A DNA stretch of 64,000 nucleotides from Bimastos eiseni (taxonomy: Eukaryota > Annelida > Clitellata > Crassiclitellata > Lumbricidae): the NCBI GenBank assembly GCA_959347315.1, contig OY365810.1:33079150-33143149 (forward strand). Direction: 5' to 3'. The notes under the pieces were generated by a model. It was not told the origin of the DNA. It searched no databases and saw nothing but the letters and a program-made list of their open reading frames with translations. A program made the position numbers and the translations under genes. Shown here one piece after another: positions 12,641 to 23,610 of this stretch (within the stretch, counting starts at the first letter, position 1; each line of letters begins with the position of its first letter).

Positions 12641-13100
12641 TTCTAGGTTTAAAAAAACTAGGCAATTATTCCCTGGCCATCAACCCCCAGCCAAACCCCA
12701 CCCGTGCAACCCTCAGGTCTTCAATGTACACTAATATTTGTAAAAAAATAGGCAAAGCATCTATAATTACCAGTGCATAGCAAAAACAAAATTAAAAAAC
12801 TACAATGTAATCTAAATGCAATTACTAGAAAGGTTCTATGTTAAAAAATCTAGGCCATAACCTCGCCGGCCATGAATCCCCTGCCAAAGCCCAGGCCTGC
12901 AACCGCTAGGAAAATTACCCCCGTGCAAATAACCCTCATAGAAAAAAATGAAACAAGAAATATATATTTGCGAAAAAGGTCTTCAAAAGGTTAACCATCC
13001 GTAATGTACACTAATATTTACCAAAACAGGCAAAACATCCATAATTGTCAACGTATAACAAGAACAAAACTTGAAAACTAATCTAAATGCAATTACTCGA
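12641..13100. repeat. Diverged tandem duplication
   Basis: Sequence at 12,718-12,832 (AATGTACACTAATATTTG through CTAAATGCAATTACT) recurs at about 12,998-13,098. The preceding C-rich parts (around 12,660 and 12,860) also resemble each other. Within it, GTGCAAATAACCCTC near 12,925 resembles the units of the 30.3-kb foldback element, so this may be a decayed foldback relative. Confidence 0.6.
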
Positions 13101-13510
13101 TTGGGAATGCAGAGGAGCCAAAAGTGTACATGAATGTGTTTATTAATAGAGATGATGTGTTCAATTTCCCGCAGATACTGAAGATGATAAAGTATATTGC
13201 ACTGCAATTAATTAAAACAGTTAACAGCGTCATTCGCACGGCGATTAGGAAAACGGTTAGGCGACCTGCCATCTGAAGCCCATATAGTTATATACACACA
13301 GTAGGTTTAAATACCAGATTAAAATAATTTTGTCCTATCCTACAAGTAAAAATGGTCGTGTGAACGAATGATAGTCAAAATTTTAACTATATATTATATT
13401 ATTACAATATAATACTACTATTGATAGCATAGCTCCGATGTTCGGAGTGGCATTATTTGCCATAAAATTAGCCTGGGGCTATTTTCATAGGGATTATAGG
13501 CCGGGGGTTT

Positions 13511-14995
13511 ATGGCCGCGCGTTTACGGCCGGGGGTTGTTGCCCAGGTTTATTTATGGCTGGCTACCCTCCTCGGCCGTGGACAAGCTGGCCGACCGCAG
13601 GAAACTCCGTCTTTCAAGGCGGATGACTATCTAACCTCATTCACCACCAAGGTATCCAACTCAAGCTTTATCACTCTAGCTGAACAACGCCAAATCATGC
13701 TTGCCTCTGTTCCTAAATCCTGCGAACCGAATCCTCTGCCTACATCACTGCTGCATTTGTCGACGTCCTGCTTTCACTCCTCGTCGTTCTCAGCAACTGC
13801 TTCATCCAGAGAGGCGTCCAGCCGTTGTCACAAAAAAGATATATTCTGATCCACCGTGCTCAAGTGCGATAGGCTAGGCTGTAGAAACAATCCAGTCAAC
13901 TTCCGACCCATCGCCAACGTTTCGTTTACATCAAAGGCCGTTAAGATAGCCGCCTGGCAGCTCACATCGTACCTTGATACGAACCGCCTGCCAGCTGCGA
14001 TCCAGTCTGGCTTTCGGAAAGGTAATTCCACCGAGACATTTCTCCTTCGTCTTCTGTCCGATGTCTATGGGGCTATCGATCGCCCTCAACTGACACTATT
14101 AGCACTCTTTGATGTCAGTGCAGCGTTTGATACTGTGGACCATGAGATTTTGATAGAACCGTTACATAGATCCTTTGGTCTCTCTGATATCCTGCTCTTG
14201 CGGTTGAGATCCTTTCTTAGTGAGCGCTCCTATTGTGTGGTCCATGGGTCCTCTAGGTCCCGTTGGGCCCCTGCACCTCATGCTCTTCCCATGGTTCCGT
14301 CCAGGGCCACCTCCTGTTCATTATATATGAGTCTTACCTAGCCTCTTTTCTTGCCTCTCATGCTAGGCTCGCCCAGCTGTATTCAGACGAAGTTCAGGCC
14401 TACCAACACTACCACGCCTCCAGCGCCATGCAACTGTTCAGGTTATGAACTTGGTCATGGGGCCTTTGGGGTGGATGTCATCCAACAGGATCTGCCTAAA
14501 CTCCCTAAACTCAGTTCTTTTGGCGGTGACCGGACAATTCGGCGCCGGACAATTCGGTGACGGACATGTCGGCGTCGGATGAGTTTGTAAGTGTATTTAT
14601 ACCAGATATCGGTATGTAGTAACTGGCATTTATAAAATATTCAGAATGAGAGCAAAATAATATTCTCCATATTATCCAGCACATGTATAATGGTTATTGT
14701 AGCCCACCCTTAGCTCTCGGGGTACGCGCTCCCTCCGATCGGTTGAATGATGTCTTCTCTGTGTTCCTCATGCTCGCACCACCACTAGGCAGAACCGTGC
14801 CCTCTCAGTGGTAGGCCCCTCGTTTCGGAATGGCCTCCCTTTGACGCTCCATTCCATTCCTAGAATTTCTTCTCAGGCATTTTTTTTTCATCTTGTGCCT
14901 GTTTTATTTAGCCGCGCTGGGATTGGGAGCGCCTCTGAGTAGTCACCTTGAAGAGGCGCTATCCACAAATTCTCGTAAAGAATAATAACATGCAC
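13511..14995 (+). pseudogene. LINE ORF2 relic (reverse transcriptase and C-terminus), interrupted by a foldback arm
   Basis: Successive frames show KSCEPNPLPTSLL (linker), then NFRPIANVSF and TGN-like QSGFRKGNSTETFLLRLLSD, then DVSAAFDTVDHEIL (motif A), then LYSDEVQAY where the catalytic YADD is expected. The order is that of CR1/L2/Rex-type LINEs. Frameshifts near 13,850 and 14,340 and the YSDE change rule out activity. A foldback arm (14,525-14,702) interrupts it; afterwards SVVGPSFRNGLP and a GAGGCGCTATCCACAAATTC-type 3' end finish the element near 14,975. Confidence 0.8.
14525..14702. mobile_element. Single arm of the 15-bp-unit foldback family
   Basis: GGTGACC, then three 15-bp units (14,532-14,576), then an inner domain that matches 10,618-10,740 and ends in GGTTATTGTAG. 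Only one arm is present, inserted in LINE sequence. It shows that the 10.4-kb element is a family member and not a local accident. Confidence 0.8.
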
Positions 14996-16641
14996 GTAGG
15001 GCCTACATTGAACAAGAACCCAATAAAATTTTCTTTGAATTAAACGTTCTTCTGAAATTGCTGTTTTGATGATCGCTGTTTTAACCACAGTCGTGGATTT
15101 GTGAGTCGCCAATTTGACGCTCGCAATTTTGTGCTGGCTATTTATATACTGGACCATAATTTAGCACAATTACTACCTCCCATCAGCTGTCTGTCGCGTT
15201 TCCTGCTGTCACGCACTTGGTTTTTTTGGATCGAAACTGGAGTTATTTCATGCATGCATACATCTTGTTTATAAAAAACCTGTTTCGACCTATCATGCTA
15301 GTGGTACAATTGAGTCTAAGCCTTTAAAATTGAAAATAATTATATTTCTTGAATTTTAGGAAATATGTAACCATTTGCGCCTTCAGTAAACAGAGATTGT
15401 GTCCATTATATCGAATTATGATATATATATATATACCGATGAGAGTAAATCTACAAAAACGCGCCGAACAGAGCCAAAGAGAGAAGCGAAAAGGACTTAG
15501 TGAGTAGAAATCACTAATGAAATAGTAGTTTTCAAAACTGCACGTGTGATATATTAAATTGAGTGCTGTTTTGACCTGCAGATACGAGTAATTACTTTCT
15601 AATGCAATTAAAATCTCCTAAGGTTTTCAACACACACGTTGCGTCATGAAGACCAGTTTTTTGGTTGCTCCAGGTCCGCAAGTATGAGATTGTTGCAAAC
15701 GAATGTGTTAGTAGGCCTACCCGATAATAATGCTAGACTGAGACCAGCGAGACAGCGTGGCATAAATTCTTATAGTAGTCGACAAAGCGGATTACGGCTG
15801 TCGAAATCCGTCCATTAACCGAGGAGATTACTGATCTGAAATTTTGATGTAGCATACGGATCCTTTATGGTCAACGTGCGTACCAGTTTCATCGGTACCA
15901 GTTTCTAAAACCAGTGATAGAATATTATGACTGTAGGCCTACATTCGTCCAAAGCATTCCACAAATCTCCAAATCTTGCACTGAGGAATCTGTTCTTACG
16001 CCTCTTTCTCTCTCTGTGGCGTCGAGCCATCTTGTTAACTGCTATTTAAAAAAACCTCTCCTATTGTGATGCTTGCATCCATTGAATTAAAACTTCTCTG
16101 CTCCGTTTTCTTTCCAACATCTATACCCAAAACTGTTGAACTCTTTTTGTAGCTCAGATCGTAGGTATTCTTGTTAAACTTACGCTATAAGGCAAAACGA
16201 TATATGCAACTGAATGATCTTTAATTCAACGCAACCGACTTCGAAGATAATAGTTACATTTTACTGGTGTAAGTTCACAAAATGAAGTCAAAATAAATTT
16301 GCTTGTTTCAATTCCACATTGCGGCCAAACTAGGGCCTGATTGATTAGTATACTAGTTTCATGTTAGGACGATTAATCACTTGATATTAGCTTCCTGAAC
16401 TTAAGAAGACGAAGTACAAACCTGGACAAATGTAACCGAACACTTTGCGATAGAGTAGTTTATATATATGTGGCGGACAGGCCACAAGGCTTGACTGAAT
16501 GATTTATTTAAATTATCGGCTCGCCATAGTGCTTAATTCAACGTGTATTTTTTTAAAGTGTTGCGTATAGGAAGGAAGACCGATCGGCAGTTTTCAGTTC
16601 AGTGCATAGCTTGCAGACGCATGAATTGGCTTGATTATAGC
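14996..16641. other. Gene-free stretch
   Basis: No gene recognised. Short (AT)n tract at about 15,420-15,436. The rest is AT-rich and carries no repeat that I could match elsewhere in the window. Confidence 0.5.
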
Positions 16642-16646
16642 CTGAC

Positions 16647-16962
16647 TGTAAACTTCAACTTTCTTTTCCTTGAGTTAATCTTACCAAACTACAAGGATCG
16701 AGACACGTCCTCTTGTTTTCTCAATTTTCTTTATTAACAACATAAAATACAGTGCCTAAACTGGTGTACACAAATTAAAACATAAAACGACCGTCCGTAT
16801 CCTTCGGAAGTCAGAGCAGCAACTAACTTAATACAAGCAATCAAACGTCTTATCAATACCTTCTATCTGCCACCTCATTCGCCCCTAACAGCCCTTCCAA
16901 ACACCACCACCCACTTGCGCCCCAAGTGTCTAAATCAACATATTAACAAACATTGGCTGACA
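16647..16962 (-). repeat. 3' LTR of the Gmr1-type element
   Basis: 316 bp, TG...CA ends in element orientation. Contains an AATAAA polyadenylation signal (TTTATT on the plus strand at 16,730-16,735). Confidence 0.93.
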
Positions 16963-16985
16963 TTTATCTTTCCCCTTCTTCTGGA
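16963..16985 (-). other. Polypurine tract of the Gmr1-type element
   Basis: On the element strand a purine-rich run (AGAAGAAGGGGAAAGATAAA) directly abuts the 3' LTR, where plus-strand DNA synthesis would be primed. Confidence 0.8.
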
Positions 16986-17022
16986 TTTTGGCATAAACAA
17001 AATTTGACAAAATCATACTTAT

Positions 17023-17511
17023 TTACATTCTTGACATATAATCTGCTATTATATTCAAACTCCCTTTTTTGTACTTAATTTCAATATCAAACATTTGAAG
17101 TACTAAAGACCATCGAACTAACTTAGCTGACTTTGGCATAGTCTCTGTAATATATGTCAATGGATTATGATCCGTAAAAATAATAATTTTTGACCCAAGT
17201 ACAATGTCTTTAAATTTATCCAAAAACCAAATTATTGCATAAGCTTCTTTTTCTATTGTAGCCCATCTGGTCTCCGTATCCGTCAATTTTTTACTAATAA
17301 ATGACAAGGGTCTCTCTATTTCTTGATCATCCTTTTGACTTAATACAGCTCCTACAGCATAGTCGCTACTGTCACAATACAAGGAAAATGGTCTTCCCAC
17401 TTCAAACACATATAGCATAACATCCTTTCTTACAGCCTTCTTCAACGTATCTAAAGCTTGCTGTAATGTCTTGTTCCAAGAAATCGGATCTTTTGTTCGT
17501 TGGTTGGTCAA
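17023..17511 (-). pseudogene. RNase H domain of the Gmr1-type element
   Basis: About 160 codons ending at a TGA-class terminus just before the polypurine tract. Ty3-type RNase H landmarks: CDSSDYAVGAVLSQ (first Asp), EKEAYAIIW (Glu) and FTDHNPLTYI (Asp), then the C-terminal ADYMSR typical of gypsy RNase H. It should be the end of the pol polyprotein but is now in a different frame from the reverse transcriptase. The change occurs at an A-run on the plus strand, 17,570-17,576. Confidence 0.9.
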
Positions 17512-17533
17512 ATCTGTCAGCGGTTTAGCAATA

Positions 17534-18589
17534 TTAGCAAAGTCTTTTATAAATCCACGATAGAAATTTAAAAAAACCTAACAGTTGTTTAACCTGCTTT
17601 CTAGATTTTGGTATTGGGATATTAATCAAGCTTTCCATTCTTTCTGGGTTCGTGCGTATATGACTAGATCCACCAATATGGCCTATGAATTGTACTTCAT
17701 GCTTGCCAAATAAACATTTGTTTAAATTCAATGTTACATGTTGTTTACGCAATTCGATCAACACTAATTCTAAATGCTTTAAATGATGCTTCCCTTCGTT
17801 TGACAATACCGCAATGTCATCCACATATGGTTCTGTAAATTCATTAACCGGTTTTAAGACTAAATTTATAGCCTTGACAAAAGTTCTTCCCGAGTTAATC
17901 AAACCAAATGGAACTCTCGTGAATTCATATAAACCACTATGAGTTACAAATGCTGTCTTCCACTGATCTTCGGTTTTGACCGGATAGGTCCAGTATGCAC
18001 TCCGACAATCTAATACTGAAATGACCTTAGTCTTACCAACTCGATTCAGTACATCTTTTACATTTGGCATTGGATATCTACATTCAACAGTACATGCATT
18101 CAAATAACGGTAAACACAGGCTAATCGTAAAGAACCGTCTTTCTTTTTAACCACCACCAAGGGACTGGCCATGGGACTAGACGAATGCTTGATGATTCCA
18201 TGTTGTAACATCTGTTGTATCTGTCGATCCATTTCCTCTCGATAAATAAAAGGTATCCGATACGCCTTAAATTCCTTTACACAAAATTCTGATTTCAAAT
18301 TAATTTTATGTTCCACCAACGTACACAATCCTGGTTGTTCTGAAACTCGATCTGCAAAGCGGCTTAATAATTCGAGTAATTCCGTCTTCTGCAAATTATC
18401 CAAATGAGATATTTGATCCTGTTTGAAATGAATAATTCCCACATCTTCTGTTTTTTCCATAATTGTTGATAACTCCACAATCTTTCCAAATTCCTGATCT
18501 TCGTCCACAATTAAACCACAACTCAGTGATCTTGCAATAAACTTTCGTATCTTATTTGCATGTATTATTTTCCGATTTCCATCTCCCAT
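17534..18589 (-). pseudogene. Reverse transcriptase domain of the Gmr1-type element
   Basis: Gypsy-type reverse transcriptase: spacer and fingers (SPLVVVKKKDGSLRLA), motif A region (VLDCRSAYW), VPFGLINSG and the catalytic YVDD in EPYVDDIAVL. The C-terminal thumb runs into a frameshift at the 17,570-17,576 homopolymer. The nominal start at 18,589 is an internal Met: the same frame continues upstream through the integrase C-terminus, interrupted by stops at 18,647-18,649 and 18,737-18,739. The catalytic site itself looks intact. Confidence 0.92.
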
Positions 18590-18919
18590 ATCAACTAAAT
18601 AAGAATACTTTGATCTCTTTTGTATTATCGAACAAGGACCATGCCATCATGATAACAACTTATTGGTAGATGTGGGATAAAGTACAATTACTTTATCTCC
18701 TACTGAAAATTTCTTATCTTTTGCCTTTTTATTGTATTAATTAGTATATTGTAATTGTTTTTCACGAGTATGTTCTTCTGCATATGTCATTGCAATTTTG
18801 AGATTTTCTTTTAACTCCTGTAAGTATCTTTCTGTTTTCACTTTCAAATTTGGCGGTGACTCAATTTCTTTTGTCCAAACTTCTTTTAAAATCGTTAATG
18901 GTCCTCTCGGAACTTTTCC

Positions 18920-20329
18920 TTATACGAGCATATAAGGAGATACCCCTGTGGTTGCATTAGGTACTTCTCGTAATGCCCAAACTGTAAATGGAACGATTTT
19001 ATGCCATTGCTTTGGATTTTCCAAAATAACATGATGAACCATCTTTTTAAAAGTTTGGTTCCATCTTTCTACTAAGCCTGCTGCTTCTGGATGTCCTGGT
19101 GTATCGAATCTTGGAGTACACCCCATTGCTCTCATAAATTCTCTGGTCAATTTGGCTGTAAAATTAGTTCCCTGATCACTCGTCTTCACTGCAGGAACTC
19201 CCACATTCGTAAATAAGTCCTTCAATGCATCACACACTGCTTTTGCTGTTAACGACTTTAATAAGATTACCGATGGCCATCTTGTACATGAATCCACTAC
19301 ACACAAGCAATATTTATGTCCTGCCGCTGACATAGGTTCAATTGGTCCCACTACATCCATTGTCATTCTTTGGAATGCCACCTCTTCTTTAACAATAGCT
19401 CTAATTGGAACTCTATCCATAATCACACTCCTTGCTCTCAGTTGACAATTTACACAAGATTTGCAAAACTCTTCTATTTCTCTACGCATCTTTGGCCATG
19501 TAAAGGATAACCTGATCCTTTCTCTGGTTTTTTCCTCTCCTAAATGACCACCCATTACAGATTCGTGAGCCAATTTCATAATCTGTAATCTTCGACTCTT
19601 AGGTAATACAAGTTGTTCAATCTCATGACCTAAGATTTTCTCTTTTCGATGTAACAATCCATTGAGTACATATAAATTCTTCTCGTTTTCTTCAGCTAAT
19701 TTCCACCACCTTCCTAAAGATTCGTCCTCTTTCTGTTGCTTTTCAAATAATTCGACATCAGCATATCGGTTTTGCCTTACGTGTTCATGTTCTTGCTCTG
19801 GAAACAAATTACTTAATATTCCTTCTCCCAATTCGATTTCTACATGATCAGATTCTTCATCATCTGTGTCTTTACCCTGGTTTCTCCTTTCATCCCTTAT
19901 CTGGTCTTCTTCCTCATTTCTACCTTCATTACTCCAATACTGTGATCTTGTCAACACATTGATCTGTGGTATATTTCTTAGTTCTTCAATAATTTCTGGA
20001 TGTATCCAAAACTGTTCACTGCTGCCTACATTCTCTATTGCCGCACATAACAATTGCATGTAAGGAATCAGATATTCCGTCGTTTCCGCTCTTTCATATT
20101 TTCCCTCATTTTCCTCTTCAACAACTCTTACCTCTATTTTCACTAAACGAGCAGGTATTGGTTCGCCCACCATACATTGTAAATTTACATGTCGTACTTC
20201 TTCAATTTTCATTCCCTGTAATAACTTTGCATTTATTACTGGAATTTCTGCACCTGAGTCATGCAACGCTTTAATTATCATTGGTTCTTGACCTTCATGA
20301 GCTCCAATTTCAACTTGAATATGCTTCAT
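18920..20329 (-). pseudogene. Protease and integrase of the Gmr1-type element
   Basis: One open frame of 469 codons. Residues about 1-60 are an aspartic protease with the DSG triad at 24-26. An acidic linker follows. Residues about 235-300 hold the HHCC zinc finger of integrase (H-x-x-x-x-G-G-H ... CKSCVNC). The catalytic core shows MDVVG, TSDQGTNF and VERWNQ, with 35 residues between the second Asp and the Glu (D,D35E). The frame ends at a TAA (18,920-18,922) inside the integrase C-terminal region; the same frame then continues to reverse transcriptase with further stops. It is in frame with the end of gag, separated by one stop at 20,387. Confidence 0.93.
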
Positions 20330-20386
20330 ACTGACTTTCTTAAATAATCCTCCTCCTGCTTCCGTTTCTTTTTCTGTAGTATTTAC

Positions 20387-21121
20387 TTAAATTAAACGTT
20401 CTCTCTCTATCTTACATTTCATGACTGTTTTTACCTCTATATTCGTACTTTCATTCTCTTGACTTTCAATGTTCTGTTCACTAACTTGTATTCTATTAAC
20501 ATTAGCTTTATCATGATACTTACTCATCTCAGAAGTCTTGGCTGGATAGTGGCAAAATTCAGCGAAGTGCCCTGTTGTTCCACAATTGTAACACTGTTTC
20601 ATATAACTTGTCGAACCTTTCTGATCTCTCACTTGATATTTGGGATCAAAACTCTTATCGAATTTCTTGTTTACAAAAGTTGCGGTTGTATTTTTATGAC
20701 GGGTTAACTGATTACCTTTTGTAAACTCGCCCTCCTTCCACCGTGACTTTGGCACACCAACATATCCTGGAAACTTATTAAAAAGTTCCGTATTTTGATT
20801 CCTATTTCTGGTTTCCTGATACCATTTCTCTTTTCCGCTTTGGTACCCTTCATTTCTTGCTCCCATATAATTTGTACTCATTTTATTCTCTACCAATCCA
20901 TCAATTCGATTATTCACATGTATATCAGCAAGATCCGCAATCATGCTTGACTCAAAACACTCATTTCCCTCTTTCGACAAAACAAAATTCAATGGTCCTG
21001 TACGTAAAGCTTCTTTTAGTCTATCCGCAATTAACAAATCAAATAGTTTATCATAGTTTTTTTCGATGTATCGACTTCTGAGGTAAAAGTTAAGTAAATT
21101 TCTCAATCTTGCAGTAAACAT
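20387..21121 (-). pseudogene. Gag C-terminal part with CCHC zinc knuckle
   Basis: About 244 codons. The C-terminal third contains CYNCGTTGHFAEFC, a C-x2-C-x4-H-x4-C nucleocapsid knuckle that would bind RNA. The N-terminal part looks like the end of a gypsy capsid domain. The nominal Met is internal: this frame joins the upstream gag ORF across the nine-base T-run on the plus strand (21,141-21,149), where one base appears to be gained or lost. It ends with TAA at 20,387-20,389, in frame with protease. Confidence 0.88.
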
Positions 21122-21134
21122 GATATAAGTTTCC

Positions 21135-22301
21135 TCATGGTTTTTTTTTAGTTTCCTTGAATTTTGATCTGTATTCCTGAGGAGTAAGTTTAAATTCTTT
21201 GAGTAAATGTCGCTTTACTATCTCATAGTCTTCTAATTCAATCAAGGATAAACTGTTTAGCACAGTGCGAGCCCTAGGTGTCATCAAAGGTAATAACAAT
21301 TTTACCCAAAAATTCCTTTCAACCTCAAAACTACAAAAAGCATTCTCCACTGTCTCAAAATACAATGGTATTTCCATAATATCATCTGGCATCTTCGGTA
21401 GAACATGCTTCATGGCGTCCCCAATCTTCTTCATCTTAGCTATTAATGATTCTCCTTCTAACCGTCTTCTCTCATCTCTCTCATTTTCCTCTTTGCGTCT
21501 AGCTTGTTCGAATTCCAACTGCTGCTTTGCAATTTGTACTTCCTCTTCTTTTATTTTTATTTTGGCTTTCTCCATTTCAAAAGTACGATCAATATCTTCT
21601 TGTTGCTTTTGAGCTTCTTCCGCCCTAGCTTGATTGGCTAACTCAACTTCCCTAGCGCGTGTTATATCCTTTTCCTCTTGTCTCTTAGATTGTTCTAGTA
21701 ATGACTCTCGACGCATCAGTTCCTCACTTTTCCTAGCTTCCTCTACTGCTACTGCATGTTCCAACCTTCTTTTCTCCGCTTCGTCTCTATCTCGCTTGAG
21801 TGATTCTATTTGTAATTCAAATTGTTTTCTTTGTAATTCTAATTCTTCTTTCTTAATTCTGTTACTTTCTTCCTCTTGTTTTCGTTTTAATTCTAACTCT
21901 TCCCTTCTCACCTGATCTCCTCTTCCCTCTTTTTCTTGCTGAAGTTTTCTTTTTTCCTTTTCTTTTTCTTCCTGAAGTTTTTTTTCTTCCTTCCTTACTT
22001 GTTCCGCTTGTTGATTCATCATCATTACCATTTGCATCATCATTTCCATAGTCGATTTCTCTATAAGTATATCAAAACCTTTTTCTACAACCTGTCCTTG
22101 TACACCTCCTACAGCTCCTTCTATTTCAGCCGTAAATCCTACTTTTTCTATTTCCATATCTGCTAAAGTTTGCATTAACTCAGTACGAGACATAGCTTTA
22201 ACCGTACTTTCCATTAAACCTTCCTTTATTAACTGCTTTTGTATTCTTTCTGACGACATTTTCTTAATATCTTCCCGTCTTTCACTACTTAATTTCTCCA
22301 T
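21135..22301 (-). pseudogene. Gag N-terminal part with long coiled coil
   Basis: 388 codons from the ATG at 22,301, the first long frame after the leader. Residues about 100-290 are an uninterrupted Glu/Lys/Arg/Gln-rich coiled coil (EEKEKEKRKLQQEKEGR and similar), followed by a capsid-like helical segment (FWVKLLLPLMTPRAR). The coiled coil would drive multimerisation of the particle protein. The frame terminates early at the homopolymer 21,141-21,149. Plus-strand Ser/Phe-rich frames in this region are shadows of the coiled coil. Confidence 0.85.
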
Positions 22302-22689
22302 TTCGTATGTTTACTATCAATGACTTCGCAAATTACCAATTATAAATGCTTTTGTTTGTTTAATATTACCGAGTTTTCATTAAATCGATTGAACGCGATT
22401 TTATTTGTTTAGACCAATATTAACGAGCTCTCATTTTTGTTAAAACTGAACATGGTGTTGTTTGCCTAATACTAACAAATTCACAATTATCCAATTGAAC
22501 GTGGTCTTGTTTCGTGCCAAAATAAACAAAATATACCTTGTCAGTAATTTCCCATAAAATAATCTTTACATTCCTGACTTTCAGTACATAGAAACTTAAT
22601 TGCTCCAATTAACTCGTATAATCCGTATAGTCCACTTCCCAGTAATCCTAAACGATTCTTTCATCTATTTCACCTCCAAACCCTTCTTT

Positions 22690-22905
22690 AAGCCTATACG
22701 TATCTTGATTCTTGATTCTTTAATCCTTGATACTTTCTTTTCGTATCTTGATCCTTGATTCTTTTAATCCTTTTGATCCTTGATTCTTTAATCCTTGATA
22801 CTTTCTTTTCGTATCTTGATCCTTGATTCTTTAATCCTTGATACTTTCTTTTCGTATCCTGATCCTTCAATCCTTTTTATCCTTGATGCTTTCTTTTCGT
22901 ATCCC
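22690..22905 (-). repeat. Minisatellite in the untranslated leader of the Gmr1-type element
   Basis: About four irregular copies of a 40-70-bp unit built from ATCCTTGAT, TCTTTTCGTATC and TTCTTTAATC lie between the primer-binding site and gag. This is where packaging signals would sit. The repeat probably arose by slippage during reverse transcription. Confidence 0.75.
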
Positions 22906-22918
22906 GCCGCTGCCACCA
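22901..22918 (-). other. Primer-binding site of the Gmr1-type element
   Basis: Three bases inside the 5' LTR the element strand reads TGGTGGCAGCGGCGGGAT. It begins with TGG, complementary to the CCA end of a tRNA. I do not assign the tRNA species. Confidence 0.75.
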
Positions 22919-22921
22919 AAA

Positions 22922-23237
22922 TGTAAACTTCAACTTTCTTTTCCTTGAGTTAAGCTTACCAAACTACAAGGATCGAGACACGTCTTCTTGTTTTCTCAAT
23001 TTTCTTTATTAACAACATAAAATATAGTGCCTAAACTACTGTACACAAATTAAAATATAAAACGACCGTCCGTATCCTTCGGAAGTCAGAGCAGCAACTG
23101 TCTTAATACAAGCAATCAAACGTCTTATCAATACCTTCTCTCTGCCACCTCATTCGCCCCTAAAAGCCCTTCCAAACACCACCACCCACTTGCGCCCCAA
23201 GTGTCTAAATCAACATATTAACAAACATTGGCTGATA
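22922..23237 (-). repeat. 5' LTR of the Gmr1-type element
   Basis: 316 bp, about 96-97% identical by eye to the other LTR. Its outer terminus reads TA instead of the canonical TG on the element strand, a single transition that would hinder re-integration of a copy made from this end. Confidence 0.92.
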
Positions 23238-23610
23238 CTGACATACGGTGCATCGCTATATATGTGGAGCAGTGGTTCGTACTGCTTCATACGTAGAGTG
23301 GTTCTCGTACCGCTCCAGAGATCGTGTTGCCATATAAATACGACCTCTAGTGACAGCCGCTCTCGCGGTCAGGCGGTGCTGCTTTTCGCTGATCTGGTAG
23401 GGTGGGCCCCTCTGCCGTCGATCGCAAGACGGACCGTGCACTGATCGTAGGAGTCCACAGGCTGACTGACAGAGAAAAACCGATCGTGAGAAATGCTCAC
23501 AGGTCTGGGTGCCGTTCGAAAGTGCGTAGAGACCCGTTTGACAGAAATAAAGGAATGAATGACGGGAATACGGGGAAGATGGTGACCGTCGGTGGTCGTG
23601 AGAAAGAGAT

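Larger units (their letters stand above)
16647..23237 (-). mobile_element. Full-length Gmr1-type Ty3/gypsy LTR retrotransposon
   Basis: A 6,591-bp element on the minus strand, bounded by 316-bp LTRs and the 5-bp direct repeat CTGAC (16,642-16,646 and 23,238-23,242). In element order it has 5' LTR, primer-binding site, gag with coiled coil and CCHC knuckle, aspartic protease, integrase, reverse transcriptase, RNase H, polypurine tract and 3' LTR. Integrase upstream of reverse transcriptase is not the usual Ty3/gypsy order; it defines the Gmr1 group, described mainly from deuterostomes. By hand count the LTRs differ at about 11 of 316 positions, so insertion was fairly recent. Two homopolymer frameshifts and four in-frame stops (20,387; 18,920; 18,737; 18,647) break the coding region. 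Confidence 0.93.

Noticed and set aside
21265..22166. Ser/Phe/Cys-rich plus-strand frames
   Set aside because: Antisense shadows of the retrotransposon Gag coiled coil on the minus strand.
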